Shown here: positions 5,705 to 6,298 of the stretch, one piece after another | Layout: every line of letters starts with the position of its first letter | Position numbering within the stretch: position 1 is the first letter of the stretch | Notes under the pieces: model-generated | What the model was told of the DNA's origin: nothing | The model's database searches: none | The model's input: only the letters and a program-made list of their open reading frames with translations | Made by a program: the position numbers and the translations under genes | Source of the DNA: Phyllobacteriaceae bacterium | GTDB taxonomy: Bacteria > Pseudomonadota > Alphaproteobacteria > Rhizobiales > Ancalomicrobiaceae | Reading direction: 5' to 3' | Assembly (NCBI GenBank): GCA_012517025.1 | Contig: JAAYVT010000371.1 | Coordinates: 1-6,298 of the forward strand | Length of the DNA stretch: 6,298 nt

Positions 5705-6298
5705 ATGGACCCATCCGAACGACACGACGCCTTCCAGCGAGCGCTCCGAGACCTCGGCGGTTCCGCCGGCAATCAGCGACTTCGCGAGGCGCTCGGCTGG
5801 GACGAAGCCGCCTACGAGGCCGTCAAGAGCGCCCTCGTCGCGAGCGGTCGAGTGAAGCTCGGACGCGGTCGCGGCGGGTCCGTCGCGCTCACCGAAACGA
5901 CCACCGCGCCCGATACCACCGCGCCCGCGCCCGAGGCGCCTTCCGCCCCCGCGAAATCCCGCGCCCCTCGCGCCAAGGCGGCGAAGGCGGACAAGGCGAA
6001 GGGCGGCGATCTCGGCTTCGAGGCGGAACTGTTCAAGGCCGCCGACAAGCTGCGCGGCAACATGGAGCCGTCGGACTACAAGCACGTCGTGCTCGGCCTG
6101 ATCTTCCTCAAACACATCTCCGACAGTTTCGAAGCGAAACACGGCGAACTTCTCGCCGACTACCCCGAAGGCGCGGAAGACCGCGACGAATACGCCGCCG
6201 AGAACGTCTTCTGGGTGCCGCCGAAGGCGCGGTGGTCGGGTCTCGTGGCGAGCGCCAAGACGCCGACCATCGGCAAGACCATCGACGAGGCGATGGAG
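5705..6298 (+). CDS. hsdM: Type I restriction-modification methylase subunit, N-terminal part (cut by window end)
   Basis: First 198 residues of a type I restriction-modification M subunit. HsdM with HsdS methylates adenine at the recognition site and forms the core of the restriction complex. Residues about 6-62 form a small winged-helix-like segment (ALRDLGGSAGNQRLREALGW, ending GRGRGGSVAL). Residues 63-101 are a low-complexity Ala/Pro/Thr/Lys linker. From about 104 the HsdM N-terminal helical domain begins (FEAELFKAADKLRGNM, then YKHVVLGLIFLKHISDSFE, then AAENVFWVPPKARWSGL). The SAM-binding and NPPY motifs lie beyond the window, so catalytic integrity cannot be judged. ATG 5705 is the first ATG or GTG after an in-frame stop at 5480-5482; a TTG at 5687 is the only near alternative. 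No strong Shine-Dalgarno is visible, only a weak GAGTGG about 6 bases upstream. It is probable island cargo, transcribed away from the integrase genes, with hsdS and hsdR expected downstream. Confidence 0.88.
   Translation, partial: MDPSERHDAFQRALRDLGGSAGNQRLREALGWDEAAYEAVKSALVASGRVKLGRGRGGSVALTETTTAPDTTAPAPEAPSAPAKSRAPRAKAAKADKAKGGDLGFEAELFKAADKLRGNMEPSDYKHVVLGLIFLKHISDSFEAKHGELLADYPEGAEDRDEYAAENVFWVPPKARWSGLVASAKTPTIGKTIDEAME

Noticed and set aside
1..6298. CRISPR array, insertion sequence ends or rRNA
   Set aside because: No regularly spaced repeats, no transposase or terminal inverted repeats, and no rRNA sequence were recognised.

Overview
The window is GC-rich, densely coding bacterial DNA. 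The protein families suggest an alphaproteobacterium, probably of the Hyphomicrobiales; this rests on remembered family resemblance, not on a search. It appears to span the junction between a conserved chromosomal backbone and the start of an integrated genomic island.

Backbone (about 1-1826). A complete leuC gene (3-isopropylmalate dehydratase large subunit, leucine biosynthesis) lies on the minus strand and is followed by a strong intrinsic terminator. Beyond the terminator there may be the first codons of another minus-strand gene, cut by the window edge. Upstream of leuC, on the plus strand, is a complete tRNA-Thr(CGT) gene with an encoded CCA end. Its 3' end is the likely insertion point of the island.

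Island left end (about 1827-4396). Next to the tRNA is a 165-base leader rich in short direct and inverted repeats, then a P4-type tyrosine recombinase gene (plus strand) with all catalytic residues visible. It converges, with only 44 bases between stops, on a second and clearly different tyrosine recombinase gene on the minus strand.

Second recombinase operon (5113 down to 3263, minus strand). Three genes are packed head to tail with gaps of 2 and 4 bases: a short AlpA-like DNA-binding protein, a helix-turn-helix plus zinc-ribbon protein, and recombinase 2. Each downstream Shine-Dalgarno sequence lies inside the end of the gene before it, so the three products are probably made together. I infer that the two small proteins are regulators or directionality factors for recombinase 2.

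Cargo (5705 to the end). After a 591-base gene-free divergent region, the window enters the 5' third or so of a type I restriction-modification methylase/modification subunit (hsdM-like). It carries an extra N-terminal winged-helix-like segment joined by an Ala/Pro/Lys-rich linker. The methyltransferase catalytic motifs, any hsdS and hsdR, and the far attachment site would lie beyond position 6298. The best overall reading is a tRNA-Thr-integrated defence island carrying two independent integration modules.
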